Source: Mycobacterium rhizamassiliense | Lineage (GTDB): Bacteria; Actinomycetota; Actinomycetes; Mycobacteriales; Mycobacteriaceae | NCBI RefSeq assembly: GCF_900157375.1 | Contig: NZ_LT721901.1 | Location: forward strand, 3,210,315 to 3,274,314 | Reading direction: 5' to 3' | DNA length: 64,000 nt | In this document: in pieces, positions 1 to 13,553 of the stretch | Layout of the letters: each line of letters opens with the position of its first letter | How positions within the stretch are numbered: the first letter of the stretch is position 1 | Translations under genes and position numbers: made by a program | Notes under the pieces: model-generated | What the model was told of the DNA's origin: nothing | What the model saw: the letters and a program-made list of their open reading frames with translations, nothing else | Databases searched by the model: none

Positions 1-909
1 CTCGACGACGAGGGTCGGCCGGGGGAAGTGTTCGGCCGCGCAGGCCTCGTCGAGCGCATCCTCGATGACGCGGGCCAGTTCGTCGAGGTCCAGCTCGCGG
101 CCCCCGGGAATGTAGGGGATCGCGTGGCCGCCGCCGATGTTCAGCTCGGTGAGGATGACGCCGTGCCGGGCGCGGATGTCGGCCATGGCGGCGATCATCC
201 GGTGGATGGCCTCGCCGTACAGGGCGGGGTCGGTGACCTGCGAGCCGATGTGGCAGTGCAGCCCGACCAGGTCCAGGATCGGATGCGCCAGCACCCGCTG
301 GGCCGCGACGTCGGCCCGGTCGCCATGCAGCGTGAGGCCGAACTTCTGGTCGCTGATGCCGGTGGTGATCGCGCGGTGTCCGTGGATGTCGATGTCGGGC
401 GTCACCCGGATCAGCACCGGCTGACGTTGTCGGGCCACGCCGGCCAGGTAGGCGATCTCGATGCACGAGTCCAGCACGATGCGGCCCACGCCGACCCGCA
501 CGGCCTCGCGCAACTCCTCGGGCGACTTCGCGTTGCCGTGCATGACGATGCGCGACGGCCGCACGCCGCCGGCCATCGCGACGGCCAGCTCACCGGACGA
601 GCAGACGTCGATGCCCAGCCCTTCCTCGGCGGCCCAGCGCGCGACCGCCGTCGTCAGCAGTGACTTGCCGGCGTAGACCACTTCGACCCCGCGCAGCGCC
701 CTGCGGTAGCGCCGGACGCGCTGCCGGAAGTCGGTCTCGTCGATCACATAGGTCGGCGTATGGAACTCGTCGGCGATGTCCGTCAGGGGCACGCCGCCCA
801 CGCACAGCCGCCCCTCCTCGTCGGAATGTGCAGTGACAGGCCAGATCGCGGGATCCAGCCGGCCGGGCGCCACCCGACCCATGGAGGGGAGCATGTCAAG
901 CAATGTCAT
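1..909 (-). CDS. PLP-dependent decarboxylase, diaminopimelate decarboxylase family (3' end cut by window)
   Basis: Fold-type III PLP enzyme of the LysA/ornithine/arginine decarboxylase family. 303 codons are visible and the C-terminal beta domain lies beyond the left edge. The PLP-lysine motif YAGKS is near residue 82, HCHIGSQ is near 218 and the phosphate-binding NIGGG near 253, all in the order seen in diaminopimelate decarboxylase. ATG at 909 is the most upstream start; 894 and 882 are in-frame alternatives and none has a strong Shine-Dalgarno sequence. It diverges from mfd with about 107 bp between them. In M. tuberculosis lysA is Rv1293 beside thrA-thrC, so this copy is probably a paralogue. 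The substrate cannot be fixed from sequence; diaminopimelate, ornithine or a natural-product amino acid are all possible. Confidence 0.85.
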   Translation of the reverse strand, partial: MTLLDMLPSMGRVAPGRLDPAIWPVTAHSDEEGRLCVGGVPLTDIADEFHTPTYVIDETDFRQRVRRYRRALRGVEVVYAGKSLLTTAVARWAAEEGLGIDVCSSGELAVAMAGGVRPSRIVMHGNAKSPEELREAVRVGVGRIVLDSCIEIAYLAGVARQRQPVLIRVTPDIDIHGHRAITTGISDQKFGLTLHGDRADVAAQRVLAHPILDLVGLHCHIGSQVTDPALYGEAIHRMIAAMADIRARHGVILTELNIGGGHAIPYIPGGRELDLDELARVIEDALDEACAAEHFPRPTLVVE

Positions 910-1016
910 GACTTCACCGTGCGCCCGGCCTGGGCCGGAGGACGTGATCCTTACGACACTTTGACGGGCCCCGGGACAATATTGACGGCGTTCGGCGCAC
1001 CTAGAATGGACGCATC

Positions 1017-4672
<3,656 letters not shown>

Positions 4673-4676
<4 letters not shown>

Positions 4677-5764
4677 TCGTCATATTGTTCGACCCCCGCC
4701 GCCCGTCGCTGGTGCCACTGCAGGCCATCGAACACCTCGTCGGCGAAGTCCAGTACACCGAGGAAATGCCCGTCGCGGTGCCCTGGTCGTTGCCGCTGGC
4801 CCGCCCGGTGGACACCGGCGACCCCGAGTCCCCCGCGGCCCCGGTGCTGCTGTCGTCGGACCCCGACCATCCCGCGGTCACCGCGCGGTTGGCCGCCGGG
4901 GCCCGGCTGATCTCGGCGCCGGAGACACCGCGCGGCGAACGGCTGGTCGACGCCGTCGCGATGATGGACAAGCTGCGTACCGCCGGGCCGTGGGAGAGCG
5001 AACAGACCCACGACTCGCTGCGCAGGTTCCTGCTCGAGGAGACCTACGAACTGCTGGACGCGGTGCGCAGCGGCAACGCCGAGGCGCTGTGCGAAGAGCT
5101 CGGTGATGTGTTGCTGCAGGTGCTGTTTCACGCCCGCATCGCCGAAGACGCGCCGCAATCCGCGTTCGGCATCGACGACGTCGCGAACACGCTGATGCGC
5201 AAGCTCGGCAATCGGGTGCCGGGAGTGCTTGCCGGGCAATCGATTTCGCTCGAGGACCAGTTGGCGCAGTGGGAAGAACGCAAGGCCGCGGAGAAGTCGC
5301 GGAACTCGGTGATGGACGACGTGCACACCGGACAACCGGCGTTGGCCTTGGCGCAGAAGGTGGTTGAGCGCGTCGCCAAGGCCGGTCTGCCCGCGGACCT
5401 GATCCCGGCCGACATCACCTCGATCTCGATGTCGCCTGATGTCGACGCCGAAAGCGCGTTGCGCACCGCGGCCCTCGAGTTCGTCGACGCGGTCCGCGGT
5501 GTCGAGAAGTCGATCGCCGCCGGCCGCCGCGGGTACGGCGTGCCGGAGGAATTCGATGTGGTTCCGCTGGGCGTAATTACCGAGGACGAGTGGCGCGAGC
5601 ACTGGCCGTCCGAGCAGCCGCCGCTGGAACTGGCCGACGACGAGTCCGAGGACATTGGCGACGAGTCCGAGGACGACGCGGACGAGGACGCCGACGGAGA
5701 CGTTGACGGGGATGCGGAAGGGGCCGCCCGGGACGCTGACGACGAGCCCGAGGCCGCCGGGTAG
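4673..5764 (+). CDS. mazG: Nucleoside triphosphate pyrophosphohydrolase MazG
   Basis: Hydrolyses NTPs and dNTPs to monophosphates and PPi; the mycobacterial enzyme is linked to removal of oxidised nucleotides. 363 aa. The actinobacterial N-terminal extension (about 100 aa) precedes the helical MazG core, where [11 protein letters not shown] and [14 protein letters not shown] supply the metal-binding Glu/Asp residues. ATG at 4673 overlaps the mfd stop by 4 bp. The last 50 or so residues are strongly acidic (runs of D and E) and of low complexity, so probably disordered. Coupling with mfd places two genome-integrity functions in one transcript. Confidence 0.95.
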
Positions 5765-5817
5765 CGATCGCGTTGATATTTGCTCGTGCCGTCGCCCACG
5801 GGCGGCGATGTGGGGCG

Positions 5818-5883
5818 GTGAAGATTGTGAATCGGAGTTTCGGCGTGGTTCTGGCTTTGCTAGCCATGGTCGCGGTTAGCTAA
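5818..5883 (+). CDS. Possible 21-aa hydrophobic leader-like peptide upstream of lpqU
   Basis: A GTG-initiated frame encodes a 21-residue peptide starting MKIVNRSFG, followed by a hydrophobic run ending AMVAVS and a TAA stop. It looks like an isolated signal-peptide n- and h-region. It lies in the 241-bp gap between mazG and lpqU. It could be a remnant of a decayed secreted protein, a small membrane peptide or chance. There is no convincing ribosome binding site. Confidence 0.2.
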   Translation: MKIVNRSFGVVLALLAMVAVS

Positions 5884-6005
5884 TCGACGATGAATTCAAT
5901 CTGTGCCGCGAAACGTTCGCTCGCGCTCGGAAGGGGCCGAGGACTCCAGACAGTCATGGGACGATGGACATGGTGACAGTCGGTATTGGGGATCTGAAGG
6001 GAAGC

Positions 6006-6740
6006 GTGGTGTCGCCGAGGCGCTGGTTGCGCGCGGCCGCCGTGATCGGCGCGACCGCGATGCTCATGGCCTCCAGCTGCACCTGGCAACTCAGCCTGTT
6101 CATCCCCGATGGGGTTCCGCCACCCGCGGGAGATCCGGTGCCTGCGGTCAACACCCACGCCAGCGGGCGGCCCGCGGATCAGTTGCGGGACTGGGCGCTG
6201 CAGCGCTCCGCGGTCTTGGAGATCCCGGTCATCGCGCTCGAGGCCTACGCCTACGCCGCCCGGGTCGCCGAGGTCGAGAACCCGAAGTGCCATATCGCGT
6301 GGACCACGCTGGCGGGCATCGGCCAGGTCGAGAGCCACCACGGCACCTACCGCGGCGCGACCCTGGCGCCCAATGGGGATGTGAGCCCGCCCATCCGCGG
6401 CGTTCGCCTGGACGGCACCAGCGGCAACCTGCGCATCGTCGACACCGCCCAGGACGACCCGGACGGTGACCCCGTCGTCACGCGTGCGATGGGACCGATG
6501 CAGTTCATTCCCGAGACCTGGCGGCTGTACGGGGTCGACGCCCACAACGACGGCCACGTCAGCCCCGACAACATCGACGACGCCGCGCTCGCGGCGGCGG
6601 GTTACTTGTGCTGGCGCGGAAAGGATCTCGGGACGCCCCGCGGGTGGATCACCGCGCTGCGCGCCTACAACAACTCCGGTGTCTATGCGCGGGCGGTCCG
6701 CGACTGGGCGACCGCCTATGCGGCTGGGCGTCCGCTGTAG
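6006..6740 (+). CDS. lpqU: Lipoprotein LpqU, lytic transglycosylase-like
   Basis: Predicted cell-wall lipoprotein of 244 aa with a MltB/SLT-type transglycosylase fold. It starts with twin arginines and a hydrophobic stretch ending MASSC, a lipobox-like cysteine site. GIGQVESHHG supplies the catalytic glutamate, and GPMQFIPETW plus the ALRAYNNSG segment match membrane-bound transglycosylase motifs. The tandem GTG codons at 6006/6009, preceded by AAGGGA, give a length close to M. tuberculosis LpqU; upstream ATGs at 5964/5970 are also in frame. It stands alone, about 40 bp before eno. Confidence 0.88.
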   Translation: MVSPRRWLRAAAVIGATAMLMASSCTWQLSLFIPDGVPPPAGDPVPAVNTHASGRPADQLRDWALQRSAVLEIPVIALEAYAYAARVAEVENPKCHIAWTTLAGIGQVESHHGTYRGATLAPNGDVSPPIRGVRLDGTSGNLRIVDTAQDDPDGDPVVTRAMGPMQFIPETWRLYGVDAHNDGHVSPDNIDDAALAAAGYLCWRGKDLGTPRGWITALRAYNNSGVYARAVRDWATAYAAGRPL

Positions 6741-8072
<1,332 letters not shown>

Positions 8073-8073
8073 C

Positions 8074-8742
8074 TTGCCCAACAAGCCGGACCCGAAGCGC
8101 CGCTCCCCGGCATCGCGTCCGGGGAAGGGCGGCGATTCCGGTCGGCGTGGCCGCCCCGCGAAAAGCTCGCGACCCGTGCAGACCGCGGCGAATGGCGGCC
8201 GCAGCACGACGCGGTCGGTGGCCGAACATGTCGTCGAGCCCATCAAGCGGCAGATCGCCGAGTCCGTCGAGCAGCGGGCCGACCAGCGGCTGGGCTTCAC
8301 CGCGCGGCGCGCGGCGGTGCTGGCCGCGGTGATCTGTGTGCTGACGCTGACCATCGCCGGCCCGGTGCGTACCTACTTCGCGCAGCGCACCGAGATGTCG
8401 CAACTGAACGCCTCCGAAGCCGCGTTGCGCCGCCAGATCGCCGACCTCGAGCAGAAGAAGGTCAAGCTCGGCGACCCGGCGTATATCGCGGCGCAGGCCC
8501 GCGAGCGGCTCGGTTTCGTCAAGCCCGGCGACATCCCGTTCCAGGTTCAGCTTCCGCCCGGTGCGCCCGGGTCGCCGCAGCCCGGCGGTGAGACGGCGAA
8601 GCCGACCAACAACAACCCGTGGTACACCTCGCTGTGGCACACCATCGCCGACGCGCCGCACCTGCCGCCGGCGCCCCCGGAACCCGCCGCCGCCGACCAG
8701 GCACCGCCGCCCGCGCCGAACCCCACGTCTCCCGGTGGTTGA
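8074..8742 (+). CDS. FtsB/DivIC-like septum formation initiator protein
   Basis: Bitopic membrane division protein, 222 aa, counterpart of Rv1024. A long basic, proline-rich cytoplasmic N-terminus (about 90 aa) precedes one transmembrane helix (AAVLAAVICVLTLTIAG). A short periplasmic coiled coil then leads to the DivIC signature YIAAQARERLGFVKPGD. The C-terminal tail is rich in proline and alanine. A TTG start at 8074 is used because it follows eno by one base. In other bacteria FtsB partners with FtsL and FtsQ in the divisome. The stop overlaps the DUF501 gene by 8 bp. Confidence 0.88.
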   Translation: MPNKPDPKRRSPASRPGKGGDSGRRGRPAKSSRPVQTAANGGRSTTRSVAEHVVEPIKRQIAESVEQRADQRLGFTARRAAVLAAVICVLTLTIAGPVRTYFAQRTEMSQLNASEAALRRQIADLEQKKVKLGDPAYIAAQARERLGFVKPGDIPFQVQLPPGAPGSPQPGGETAKPTNNNPWYTSLWHTIADAPHLPPAPPEPAAADQAPPPAPNPTSPGG

Positions 8743-9223
8743 TAGTGCCGACGCCGAAGCGGTGGCACGCCAGCTGGGTCGGGAGCCGCGCGGCGTGCTC
8801 GAGATCGCGTACCGGTGTCCCAACGGGGAACCCGGTGTGGTGAAGACGGCGCCGAAACTGCCTGACGGCACACCGTTTCCGACGTTGTACTACCTCACAC
8901 ATCCGACTTTGACCGCCGCCGCGAGCAGGCTGGAGACGACGGGATTGATGCGCGAGATGACCGAACGGCTGCGGCATGACGCCGAATTGGCGGCCGCCTA
9001 TAGGCGGGCGCACGAGTCGTACCTGGCCGAGCGGGACGCGATCGAACCGTTGGGGACGACGTTCTCCGGCGGCGGCATGCCGGACCGGGTCAAGTGCCTG
9101 CACGTGCTGATCGCGCATTCGCTGGCCAAGGGCCCGGGGGTGAATCCGTTCGGCGACGAGGCGCTGGCGCTGCTGGCCGCCGAGCCTGCGATGGCCCCGT
9201 TCGTGGAAGCGGGGCGCTGGTGA
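8735..9223 (+). CDS. DUF501 family protein (Rv1025-like)
   Basis: Conserved actinobacterial protein of 162 aa and unknown biochemical function. DUF501 members typically sit between divIC and ppx, exactly as here. Visible conserved elements include LGREPRGVLEIAYRC near the N-terminus, PTLYYLTHP, and a C-terminal VKCLHVLIAHSLAKGPGVNP segment with Cys and His residues that could bind metal. GTG at 8735 overlaps the upstream stop, and its TGA overlaps the ppx2 GTG start (GTGA). Confidence 0.85.
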   Translation: MVDSADAEAVARQLGREPRGVLEIAYRCPNGEPGVVKTAPKLPDGTPFPTLYYLTHPTLTAAASRLETTGLMREMTERLRHDAELAAAYRRAHESYLAERDAIEPLGTTFSGGGMPDRVKCLHVLIAHSLAKGPGVNPFGDEALALLAAEPAMAPFVEAGRW

Positions 9224-10161
9224 GCCGGCTGGCCGCAATTGACTGCGGTACCAACTCGATTCGATTGCTGATCGCCGATGCGCAGGGCGGGCGGCTGCGC
9301 GATGTGCACCGCGAGATGCGGATCGTGCGGCTGGGTCAGGGCGTCGACGCGACGGGTGAGTTCGCGCCCGAGGCGATCGCCCGGACGCGGGCCGCGCTGT
9401 CCGACTACGCCGTCCTGCTGAAGGAGCACGACGTCGAGCGGGTGCGGATGGTGGCGACGTCGGCCGCCCGTGACGTCGCCAATCGCGATGACTTCTTCGC
9501 GATGACGGCCGACGTGCTGGGCGCCGTGGTGCCGGGCGCGGTCGCCGAGGTGATCACCGGCGCCGAGGAGGCCGCGCTGTCCTTCGATGGGGCGGTCGGC
9601 GAATTGGATAGCGAGAGCGGTCCTTTCGTCGTCGTGGACCTCGGCGGTGGGTCGACCGAGATCGTGCTCGGCGGTCAGAGCGTAGAGGCGAGTTACTCGG
9701 CTGACATCGGCTGTGTGCGGCTGACCGAGCGCTGCCTGCATTCGGATCCGCCGACCGCGGCGGAGGTGGCGGCGGCCCGGGAGGTGGTGCGCGAGCGACT
9801 CGACGCCGCGCTGGCCGTAGTGCCGGTGGAAAAGGCCCGGACGTGGGTCGGGTTGGCCGGGACGATGACCACGCTGTCCGCGCTGGCACACAAAATGACC
9901 GCGTATGACGCTGCGGCCATTCATCTTTCGCGGGTATCGGGCGGCGATCTGTTGGCGGTCTGCGAGGGGCTGATCGGCATGACGCGCGCCGAGCGCGCCG
10001 CGCTGCCGCCGATGCACGAGGGCCGCGTCGACGTGATCGGCGGCGGCGCGATCGTGGTCGAGGAGTTGGCGCGCGAGCTGCGAACTCGCGCTGGTATCGA
10101 CGAGCTGACGGTCAGCGAGCACGACATCCTGGATGGCATCGTGTTCTCCATCGCCGGCTGA
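9220..10161 (+). CDS. ppx2: Exopolyphosphatase / pppGpp phosphohydrolase family protein Ppx2
   Basis: ASKHA-fold phosphatase of the Ppx/GppA family, 313 aa, counterpart of Rv1026. IDCGTNSIRLL at the N-terminus (phosphate-1), DLGGGSTEIVLGG (phosphate-2) and GLAGTMTTLSAL define the nucleotide/polyphosphate site. It is a short single-module Ppx without the C-terminal HD domain of E. coli Ppx. In mycobacteria the two Ppx paralogues differ in activity on polyphosphate and nucleotides, so the exact substrate is uncertain. GTG at 9220 is coupled to the DUF501 stop. A convergent hairpin follows. Confidence 0.92.
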   Translation: MSRLAAIDCGTNSIRLLIADAQGGRLRDVHREMRIVRLGQGVDATGEFAPEAIARTRAALSDYAVLLKEHDVERVRMVATSAARDVANRDDFFAMTADVLGAVVPGAVAEVITGAEEAALSFDGAVGELDSESGPFVVVDLGGGSTEIVLGGQSVEASYSADIGCVRLTERCLHSDPPTAAEVAAAREVVRERLDAALAVVPVEKARTWVGLAGTMTTLSALAHKMTAYDAAAIHLSRVSGGDLLAVCEGLIGMTRAERAALPPMHEGRVDVIGGGAIVVEELARELRTRAGIDELTVSEHDILDGIVFSIAG

Positions 10162-10228
10162 GCCGGCGAGCGTCGACTTGTTGTGCTGTTAAGGCCTCGT
10201 CTAGCCCAACAACTCGACGTTCGGCGGC
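10162..10228. terminator. Imperfect long hairpin between convergent ppx2 and kdpE
   Basis: Arms 10162-10183 and 10207-10228 pair at 19 of 22 positions around a loop of about 23 nt. A second small palindrome, GCCGGC-TGA-GCCGGC, spans the ppx2 stop codon at 10153-10167. The location between converging genes suggests a bidirectional transcription terminator; there is no clear U tract. Confidence 0.6.
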
Positions 10229-10234
10229 AAAACG

Positions 10235-10915
10235 TTAGGCCTCGAAGCGGTAGCCCATGCCCGATTCGGTCAGCAGGTGTTTGGGATGCGACGGGTCATC
10301 CTCGAGTTTGCGCCGCAGCTGCGCCAAATACACACGCAGGTAATGCGTTTCGGTGGCATACGCGGGGCCCCACACCTCTTTGAGCAGTTCCTCGCGGCCG
10401 ACCAGCTTGCCGCGATTGCGAACCAGCACCTCCAGCATGCCCCACTCGGTCGGCGTCAGGTGCACCTCGGCGCCGTCCTTGGTCACCTTCTTGGCGGCCA
10501 GGTCGACGGTGAACGCGTCGGTCTCGATCACCGGCTGATCGGTTTCCGAAGCGGCCGCATTGCGGCGCACCGCGGCGCGCAGCCGGGCCAGGAACTCGTC
10601 CATACCAAAGGGTTTCGTCACATAGTCGTCGGCACCGGCGTCCAGCGCCTCGACCTTGTCCGCCGAGTCCGAGCGCGCCGACAGCACGATCACCGGGGCC
10701 GAGAGCCAGCCGCGCAACCCGCCCAGGACCTCAATGCCGGAGATGTCCGGCAGGCCGAGGTCGAGGACCACCACGTCGGGCTTGTGCTCGGCCGCGGCCC
10801 GCAGCGCGCCGGCCCCAGTCGACGCCGTGACGACCTCGTAGCCGCGCACCGACAGGTTGATTCGCAGCGCCCGCAGGATGTGCGGCTCGTCGTCGATCAC
10901 CAGCACCCGGGTCAT
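10235..10915 (-). CDS. kdpE: Response regulator KdpE
   Basis: OmpR/PhoB-family regulator of the Kdp potassium system, 226 aa. The receiver domain has the acidic pair IDDEP, the phosphoacceptor in VVLDLGLPD (about Asp52) and the conserved Lys in TKPF. The winged-helix DNA-binding domain has LTPTEWGMLEVL and the terminal GMGYRF. It lies 49 bp downstream of kdpD on the same strand and is the last gene of the kdp block. It should activate the kdp promoter upstream of the small ORF/kdpF when KdpD signals low potassium. Confidence 0.96.
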   Translation of the reverse strand: MTRVLVIDDEPHILRALRINLSVRGYEVVTASTGAGALRAAAEHKPDVVVLDLGLPDISGIEVLGGLRGWLSAPVIVLSARSDSADKVEALDAGADDYVTKPFGMDEFLARLRAAVRRNAAASETDQPVIETDAFTVDLAAKKVTKDGAEVHLTPTEWGMLEVLVRNRGKLVGREELLKEVWGPAYATETHYLRVYLAQLRRKLEDDPSHPKHLLTESGMGYRFEA

Positions 10916-10964
10916 TGGCGCCGCTCCTCCTCATCGCTGCGCTCTGCATCGTCGCCGGCGCGGG

Positions 10965-13541
10965 TCATTGCGCACCAACCTGTTGTGGCGCAACCAGATC
11001 CACCACCACCGTCAACCCACCGCCCGGGGTGTCGCCGGCGGCGATCGTGCCGCCCATCGCCTCGACGAAGCCGCGTGCCACCGACATCCCCAGGCCGACC
11101 CCGGTGGTGTTGTCGTGATCGCCCAGCCGCTGGAAGGCCTCGAAGATCTCGTCCTCGGCACCGTGCGGAATCCCGGGGCCCTCGTCGATCACGTTGATCA
11201 GTACGCGATCGCCCACCCGTCCCGCGTTGACCCGCACCACGCAATTGGGCGCGTACCGCAGCGCGTTGTCGATCAGGTTGGCGAGCACCCGTTCGAGGAG
11301 CCCCGCGTCGGCCATCGCCACGGCGTCGCCGACATCGACCTTGACGCGGTCGATCGCCGATCGGTAGAAACCGGTGGCACCCTTGCCGATGCTCACCAGC
11401 GCGCGCTGCACGGTCTCCTCGAGGTACACCCGGCGCAGGTCCGGCCGCACCGCGCCCGCCGCCAAACGCGAAGAGTCGAGCAGGTTTCCGACCAGCGCGG
11501 TGAGCTGGTCGATGGACTCCTCGATGGTGGCCAGCAACTCGGCGGTGTCTTGGGGCGAAAAGGCGACGTCCTCGGCGCGCAGGCTGGACACCGCGACCTT
11601 GGCGGCGGCCAGCGGGGTGCGCAGGTCGTGGCTGACCGCCGAGAGCAGGGAGCGGCGCAGCTCGTCGGCCTGCACGATCGCCTCGGCCTTGCTGGCCTCC
11701 GCGGCCAGCTCGCTCTGCCGGATCAGGCCGGCCGCCTGTTTGGCCACGGCGGTCAGTACGCGGCGATCGCGCGCGGAGAGCTTCTTGCCGGCCAGCAGCA
11801 TCCAGAACTCGTCGTCACCGACCTCGATGGCGGTGTCGGCGGAATCAACAGCCACACAAGGATCTTTGCCCACGCAGGCAACGATGTAGGCTTTCTTGGC
11901 GTTTCCCCGCTCGTCGCCGGCGGGCTCGCGCAGCATGCTCACCGCCCGCTGCGCGTAGGTCTCGCGCACCCGTTCGAGCAGCGTCTCGAGGTCCGCGCCG
12001 CCTAGCACCGAGCCCGCGAACAGTGTCAGCAGCTCGGCCTCCTGGGAGGCCAGCCGGGCTTCGCGGGTGCGGTTGGCCGCGAAGTCCACCAGCACCGCGA
12101 CCGCGACCGCGATCAGCAGCAGCACCAATTCGGTGATGGCGCTGTTGGGTTCGGCGATGGTGAAGCTGTGCCGCGGGGCGATCAAGAAGTAGTTCAGCAG
12201 CAGCCCGGACAGCACGGCCGAAAGTGCTGCCGGCGCAACGCCACCCAGTAGGCCTACCAACAGCACCCCGACGAAGAACAGGGCGCTCTCACCACCGGTG
12301 TCCAGATAGGGATCCAGCGACATGACCGTGATGGCGCAAATGACCGACGGCACGATGAAGGCCGCCAGCCAGGACGCGATGCGCCGGTCGCGCGGCGCGA
12401 GCGACGCGAGTTGGATGCTACGTTTGGATTCCTCATGAGTGACGATGTGCACGTCGATCTTCCCGGAGCGCTGCACGATGTTGGTGCCGATGCCCTCGGA
12501 GAAGATCCGCGCCCAGCGCGACCGGCGGGAGGTGCCGATGACCAGCTGGGTGGCATTCATCTCGCGGGCGAAATCCAATAGCGCCGTGGGTACCTCATCA
12601 CCGACCACGGTGTGCACGGAAGCGTCCAGGCTGCCGGCCAGTTCGCGGATCTTGACCATCCGGGCCTCCGACAGACCGGCCAGCCCGTCACCGCGAATCA
12701 CGTGCACCACCATCAGCTCGGCGCTGGACTTCGAGGCGATCCGGGAGGCCCGCCGCACCAACGTCTCCGACTCGGGGCCGCCGGTGATCGCCACCACGAC
12801 GCGTTCGCGCGCCTCCCACATGTCGGTGATCTTGTTTTCCGCGCGGTATTTGGCGAGCGCGGTGTCCACCTGGTCGGCCAGCCACAGCAGCGCCAATTCC
12901 CTTAGTGCGGTGAGGTTTCCGCGACGGAAGTAGTTGGACAGCGCAGCGTCGATCTTCTCCGACGCATAGACATTGCCATGGGATAACCTGCGACGCAACG
13001 CTTCCGGCGTGATATCGATGAGCTCGACCTGGGCGGCTTCGCGCACGATCGAATCCGGAATCGTCTCCTTCTGTTCGATGCCGGTAATCTGCGCGACGAC
13101 GTCGTTGAGGCTTTCCAGGTGCTGGATGTTGACCGTGGAGATCACCGTGATCCCCGCGTCGAGCAGCTCCTCGACGTCTTGCCAGCGCTTTTCGTTCTTG
13201 CTTCCCGGCGTATTGGTGTGGGCGAGTTCGTCGACCAGGACCACCTGCGGGTGGCGTGCCAGCACGGCGGGCACGTCGAGTTCGGGAAAGGTGCTGCCGC
13301 GGTAGTCGATGTAACGGGGTCCGATGACCTCGACGCCCTCGATCATCTCCGCGGTCTTCAGGCGGCCATGTGTCTCCACCACCGCGGCGACGATGTCGGT
13401 GCCGCGTTCCAGGCGCCGGTGCGCCTCGCCGAGCATCGCGTACGTCTTACCGACGCCCGGCGCCGCACCGAGATAGATGCGTAGCTCTCCGCGCTTGGGA
13501 TGGTGGTCGCCAAGGCTGACGTCGCTCACGTCAACCATCAT
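10965..13541 (-). CDS. kdpD: Sensor histidine kinase KdpD
   Basis: Membrane sensor kinase for potassium limitation, 858 aa. N-terminal KdpD domain with Walker A GAAPGVGKTYAML; a USP-type domain around residues 250-370 that binds c-di-AMP in some homologues; four clustered transmembrane helices (DUF4118) around 400-510; a GAF-like segment; HisKA with SAVSHDLRTPLAA; and an HATPase domain with NLIDNALRYAP and DEGPGIP. Two adjacent Met codons (13541, 13538) are possible starts. It is 12 bp from kdpC and co-directional with it. Confidence 0.96.
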   Translation of the reverse strand: MMVDVSDVSLGDHHPKRGELRIYLGAAPGVGKTYAMLGEAHRRLERGTDIVAAVVETHGRLKTAEMIEGVEVIGPRYIDYRGSTFPELDVPAVLARHPQVVLVDELAHTNTPGSKNEKRWQDVEELLDAGITVISTVNIQHLESLNDVVAQITGIEQKETIPDSIVREAAQVELIDITPEALRRRLSHGNVYASEKIDAALSNYFRRGNLTALRELALLWLADQVDTALAKYRAENKITDMWEARERVVVAITGGPESETLVRRASRIASKSSAELMVVHVIRGDGLAGLSEARMVKIRELAGSLDASVHTVVGDEVPTALLDFAREMNATQLVIGTSRRSRWARIFSEGIGTNIVQRSGKIDVHIVTHEESKRSIQLASLAPRDRRIASWLAAFIVPSVICAITVMSLDPYLDTGGESALFFVGVLLVGLLGGVAPAALSAVLSGLLLNYFLIAPRHSFTIAEPNSAITELVLLLIAVAVAVLVDFAANRTREARLASQEAELLTLFAGSVLGGADLETLLERVRETYAQRAVSMLREPAGDERGNAKKAYIVACVGKDPCVAVDSADTAIEVGDDEFWMLLAGKKLSARDRRVLTAVAKQAAGLIRQSELAAEASKAEAIVQADELRRSLLSAVSHDLRTPLAAAKVAVSSLRAEDVAFSPQDTAELLATIEESIDQLTALVGNLLDSSRLAAGAVRPDLRRVYLEETVQRALVSIGKGATGFYRSAIDRVKVDVGDAVAMADAGLLERVLANLIDNALRYAPNCVVRVNAGRVGDRVLINVIDEGPGIPHGAEDEIFEAFQRLGDHDNTTGVGLGMSVARGFVEAMGGTIAAGDTPGGGLTVVVDLVAPQQVGAQ

Positions 13542-13553
13542 CCCCCTGCGGCA

